From: Alphaproteobacteria bacterium
GTDB taxonomy: Bacteria > Pseudomonadota > Alphaproteobacteria > Micropepsales > Micropepsaceae
Direction of reading: 5' to 3'
DNA: 7,363 bases
Assembly: GCA_028869725.1 (NCBI GenBank)
Contig: JAGWRJ010000899.1
Location: 1-7,363, forward strand
The notes under the pieces were generated by a model. That model saw nothing but the letters and a program-made list of their open reading frames with translations. It was not told the origin of the DNA and made no database searches. Below are positions 4,807-7,363 of this stretch, piece by piece. The position numbers and the translations under genes were made by a program. Numbering within the stretch: the stretch's first letter is position 1; the number at the start of each line of letters is the position of its first letter.

Positions 4807-5906
4807 GCTTTCCGAGCCCGCGCTGTATCCCGCGTTTTGCACCATCTGGTGAATGGCCAGAAGGCGGGCTTGAACACCTAGGGCGGTGTCCTATCTGCAG
4901 CAGCGAGGACCGCAATTTAATGCACGACAACCTGAGAGATCGGGTCTTTTTCGTCGCGCCAGGGTCATGGCGCATGTGGAGATGCAAGAATTGCGATGTG
5001 GGCTATCTCGACCCGAGGCCAAACTCTAAGACTATTGGACTGGCTTACGCAAGTTATTACACCCATGAAACTGCCAGTCGCGCAAATCATATTTCAGGTC
5101 CGCGTTCGGGGCTCGTGCGACGCTTGCGTCAGGCTCTTCGCAATGGGGAGCTGAATAGAAGTTACAACTATCATTTTGAGCCATCGATCTCGTCATTCGG
5201 CGTACTGCGTGTGTTTGCAAAAAGAAAAGCTTGGGAAGCAGATGCATTTGTGCGTCACTTGCCTGCGCCAAAGCCTGGCTCTGATCAACTTTTGGATATA
5301 GGGTGTGGTAATGGAGAATTCGTCGAGCTTGCTCAAAAAGCACTTGGTTACCGCGCGGAAGGGCTGGAACTCGATGCGAGAGCGGTTGAGGCGGCACGCA
5401 GACTTGGGATATGTGTACATCATGGGAGCGTTGATCAAAACGATCTCCCGCTCCAGTCATACGCCCACGTGACTTTGTGTCACGTTCTGGAACATCTGCA
5501 TCACCCAGTTTCGGCCCTTTCGAATATCCGGAGTCTCCTTCAACCCGGCGGACGCGTTTGGATTGAGATCCCTAATCTCGACGCAGCAAGCCATCGCCAG
5601 TTCGGTGCAAATGCTCTACTACTCGATTCTCCGAGACATTTAGTCATGTTTAATCGTAAAAGCTTGCAAATTTCGCTGGAAATGGCTGGCTTTACGTCAC
5701 TTGCTTTTAAGCCTGTCGGCGGCTTCATCGAGGAAGCTTACTTGCAAAGCTGGGCAATCCAAAGTGGGATTGATCCCTACAGTGTCGAAATCGCTGATTT
5801 TCCTGCTCATTTGAAGACTGCTGCAAGGCGAAGTGCCGACGCGGATTCAAGTCGCTCGCTTCAGGTAGAGTCATTGATTGTATGCGCGTATCGTGATAAT
5901 GCATAA
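4803..5906 (+). CDS. Class I SAM-dependent methyltransferase with N-terminal CxxC pair
   Basis: This 367-residue, probably cytoplasmic protein has two cysteine pairs near the N-terminus, C29-P-I-C32 and C61-x-x-C64, that look like a zinc-binding knuckle. They are followed by the GYLDPRP stretch common in this family. The methyltransferase domain covers about residues 145-290: motif I is LLDIGCGNGEF (163-173), the acidic SAM-ribose ligand is probably in LELDARA, and HVLEHLHHP (227-235) is the typical post-motif. It probably methylates a sugar of the polysaccharide or its lipid-linked precursor; the acceptor and O- versus C-methylation are unknown. The N-terminus recalls sugar C-methyltransferases, but the extra C-terminal domain of those roughly 400-residue enzymes is not evident. 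The start at ATG 4803 is favoured over TTG 4770 by the four-base overlap with the flippase stop. Base composition is low-GC, like the flippase gene. Confidence 0.85.
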   Translation: MSFPSPRCIPRFAPSGEWPEGGLEHLGRCPICSSEDRNLMHDNLRDRVFFVAPGSWRMWRCKNCDVGYLDPRPNSKTIGLAYASYYTHETASRANHISGPRSGLVRRLRQALRNGELNRSYNYHFEPSISSFGVLRVFAKRKAWEADAFVRHLPAPKPGSDQLLDIGCGNGEFVELAQKALGYRAEGLELDARAVEAARRLGICVHHGSVDQNDLPLQSYAHVTLCHVLEHLHHPVSALSNIRSLLQPGGRVWIEIPNLDAASHRQFGANALLLDSPRHLVMFNRKSLQISLEMAGFTSLAFKPVGGFIEEAYLQSWAIQSGIDPYSVEIADFPAHLKTAARRSADADSSRSLQVESLIVCAYRDNA

Positions 5907-5980
5907 TTTCACACATACGTATTCAGATGACAGCAGACGTTTCGGAACGCGTAACTCGTAAAGATTCGGAGAGTGAAAAC

Positions 5981-7003
5981 GTGAGTTGGAAGTACCTGCC
6001 TGAGTCGCGCCATGTAATGGCTGTTATTGTTACCTATGGTGCGCGCGCCGAACTACTCATACGGGTTCTGGACGCTTTGCGTGGGGTAGGCATCACGCGC
6101 GCCGTGGTGGTGGACAACGGAGCGTCCTGGCCGGTGTGTGTCGAACTGACGGCATGCTACGGCGATTTTGTGGATGTGGTGGCGATGGGCCGCAACACCG
6201 GCTCCGCGCCGGGTTATGCGGCGGGCTTGCAGCGAGCGCTGGACCTTGGGGCCGAGTATCTGTTTTTGCTGGATGATGACAATTTGCCCCAGCCGCACGC
6301 CGTCGAGGCCTTGTTGCGAGCCCATGATGAACTGCGCGAAAGCACGCCCCATGATCGCCTCGCGGTGTTGGCCTATCGGCCCGAGCATCAGCCGGACGTC
6401 GCAGCAGGCGTGCCTTTGTGGCGCATCAATCCCAGGCCATCCAGCTTTCTCGGGTTTCATGTGCTAGATATTCCCTACAAGCTGTGGCGACGCACGCCGT
6501 GGGGCAGGCCGATCCCACCCGCCCAGCTGCCGCCTCTTGTCGAGATGCACATGGCGCCCTACAGCGGATTGCTGTTACACCGTGACGCGGCCGCTGCCAT
6601 CGGTTTGCCGCGCGAGGATTTCGTGCTTTATGGCGACGACACCGAGTGGAGCAATCGCATTGTGCGCTGCGGTGGCCGTATCGTGCTGGTGACAGCGGCG
6701 CGTGTGACCGACCTCGAATCATCCTGGAATCTCAGACAAATTAACGGCAATTCCTTGAATGTCTTGTTGTACGGAGAAAATGATTATCGTGTTTACTACT
6801 CTACGCGCAATGGGGCATATTTTTTTTCGCAGTTTCAAGTGCGCAACAAAATTTGGTTTGAGCTCAACGCAACTGTGTATCAAAGTGCTTTATACCTAAT
6901 GGCGCGGTTAAAACATCGCGGCACGCGCTTTGCGTTGCTCGTGCGAGCCATACATGACGGCAGATCAGGCGCTCTTGGCGTCTCCGAGGAGTTCCCGCTT
7001 TGA
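5981..7003 (+). CDS. Family 2 glycosyltransferase (GT-A fold)
   Basis: This is predicted to add one sugar of the repeat unit from a nucleotide-sugar donor at the cytoplasmic face. Motifs numbered from the GTG start are AVIVTYG (14-20), VVVDNGAS (42-49), GRNTGSAPGYAAGLQRAL, the metal/UDP-binding DDDN (98-101), APYSGLLLHRDAAAAIGLP, and GDDTEW (218-223), which carries the likely catalytic base region. The layout resembles rhamnosyl- and galactofuranosyl-transferase-like GT2 enzymes, but the donor is unknown. GTG 5981 (340 residues) is preferred because GGAGAG (5968-5973) lies seven bases upstream and the GT2 fold begins soon after. The frame also opens at ATG 5927 (358 residues) with no visible ribosome-binding site. 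Base composition is strikingly mosaic within the gene. The stop overlaps the next start (TTGA). No membrane anchor is obvious. Confidence 0.88.
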   Translation: MSWKYLPESRHVMAVIVTYGARAELLIRVLDALRGVGITRAVVVDNGASWPVCVELTACYGDFVDVVAMGRNTGSAPGYAAGLQRALDLGAEYLFLLDDDNLPQPHAVEALLRAHDELRESTPHDRLAVLAYRPEHQPDVAAGVPLWRINPRPSSFLGFHVLDIPYKLWRRTPWGRPIPPAQLPPLVEMHMAPYSGLLLHRDAAAAIGLPREDFVLYGDDTEWSNRIVRCGGRIVLVTAARVTDLESSWNLRQINGNSLNVLLYGENDYRVYYSTRNGAYFFSQFQVRNKIWFELNATVYQSALYLMARLKHRGTRFALLVRAIHDGRSGALGVSEEFPL

Positions 7004-7363
7004 ATATCCTGTTCCTCCACGCCCTCGCTGACCCCGCCCGTGGAGGAGGCGCTGAGGTGATTGTGTGGGAGCAGATCAAAGGCCTGCAGGCAGCCGGGCA
7101 TACCTGCGTACTGCTGGCCACTTCCTACCAGCCGGGATTGCATCGCGGAGAACGCAATGGCGTGCCGGTTTGGCTGGCCGGCATTCGCAACCTCTACTGG
7201 CCTTATGACAAGCGTACGCGATCTGCCGCGCTACGCATGGCATGGCACACCATCGATAGTTATAACCCGTTGATGCAGAGTTATCTGCGCCAGGTGATCG
7301 CAACGGAAAAGCCCGATGTCATGAGCATACACAATCTGTCGGGCTGGTCGGCAGCGGCATGGG
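7000..7363 (+). CDS. Family 4 glycosyltransferase, N-terminal part (3' end outside window)
   Basis: The open frame gives 121 residues beginning (M)NILFLHALADPARGGGAE, then VIVWEQIKGLQAAGHTCVLL, the standard opening of GT-B-fold GT4 enzymes: a first strand, a glycine-rich loop GGGAE (residues 15-19), a helix and a second strand. A later stretch, TEKPDVMSIHNLSGW, is the strand and loop at the far side of the N-terminal lobe. The start is TTG 7000, overlapping the GT2 stop by four bases. It is supported by GAGGAG (6986-6991) eight bases upstream, and no ATG in this frame would preserve the first strand. It probably adds a further sugar of the same repeat unit. The donor-binding C-terminal lobe lies beyond the edge, so specificity cannot be judged. 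Confidence 0.88.
   Translation, partial: MNILFLHALADPARGGGAEVIVWEQIKGLQAAGHTCVLLATSYQPGLHRGERNGVPVWLAGIRNLYWPYDKRTRSAALRMAWHTIDSYNPLMQSYLRQVIATEKPDVMSIHNLSGWSAAAW

Overview
The window reads as chromosomal DNA from a high-GC gammaproteobacterium, most likely of the Xanthomonadaceae/Lysobacteraceae. The main reason is that the sugar-phosphate transferase at 1807-3243 looks, from memory of the family, closest to the Xanthomonas GumD type. This placement is an inference; no database search was possible.

Layout. Positions 1-137 hold the 3' end of an unrecognised gene. Positions 138-611 are a gene-free stretch built from nested repeats: a palindromic element with outward-facing GGGGTCAGGTCTTGTATTG ends, and a second dispersed repeat. 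On the minus strand, 1344-606 carries a type II toxin-antitoxin pair (Gp49/HigB-like toxin, then an XRE/HigA-like antitoxin). A 3'-truncated remnant of a different RelE/HigB-type toxin follows directly behind the antitoxin. This small island lies between two direct copies of the dispersed repeat (363-496 and 1474-1566). A second gene-poor leader (1567-1806) precedes the polysaccharide genes.

From 1807 to the end, all genes are on the plus strand, closely spaced or overlapping, and form the start of a surface or exopolysaccharide cluster of the Wzx/Wzy kind. The order is initiating undecaprenyl-phosphate hexose-1-phosphate transferase (WcaJ/GumD type), Wzx-type flippase, class I SAM methyltransferase with an N-terminal CxxC pair, GT2 glycosyltransferase, and GT4 glycosyltransferase (cut by the window edge). 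In the expected scheme the transferase loads the first sugar phosphate on undecaprenyl phosphate at the inner membrane. The two glycosyltransferases extend the repeat unit, the methyltransferase may decorate a sugar or chain end, and the flippase moves the lipid-linked unit to the periplasm. No polymerase (Wzy) or export gene is visible here.

Base composition breaks sharply at the end of the transferase gene. It is about 73% GC in a sampled 60-base line inside that gene, but roughly 40-48% in lines sampled in the flippase and methyltransferase genes. The GT2 gene is itself a mosaic of GC-rich and AT-rich blocks. This fits a conserved backbone initiating gene followed by a replaceable, horizontally acquired serotype-like segment. 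The most unusual points are the repeat-bounded toxin-antitoxin island with its toxin remnant, a toxin promoter predicted to give a leaderless message, and a G8 tract inside a four-codon upstream reading frame that abuts the start of the initiating transferase. I do not see a clearly new multi-gene system.
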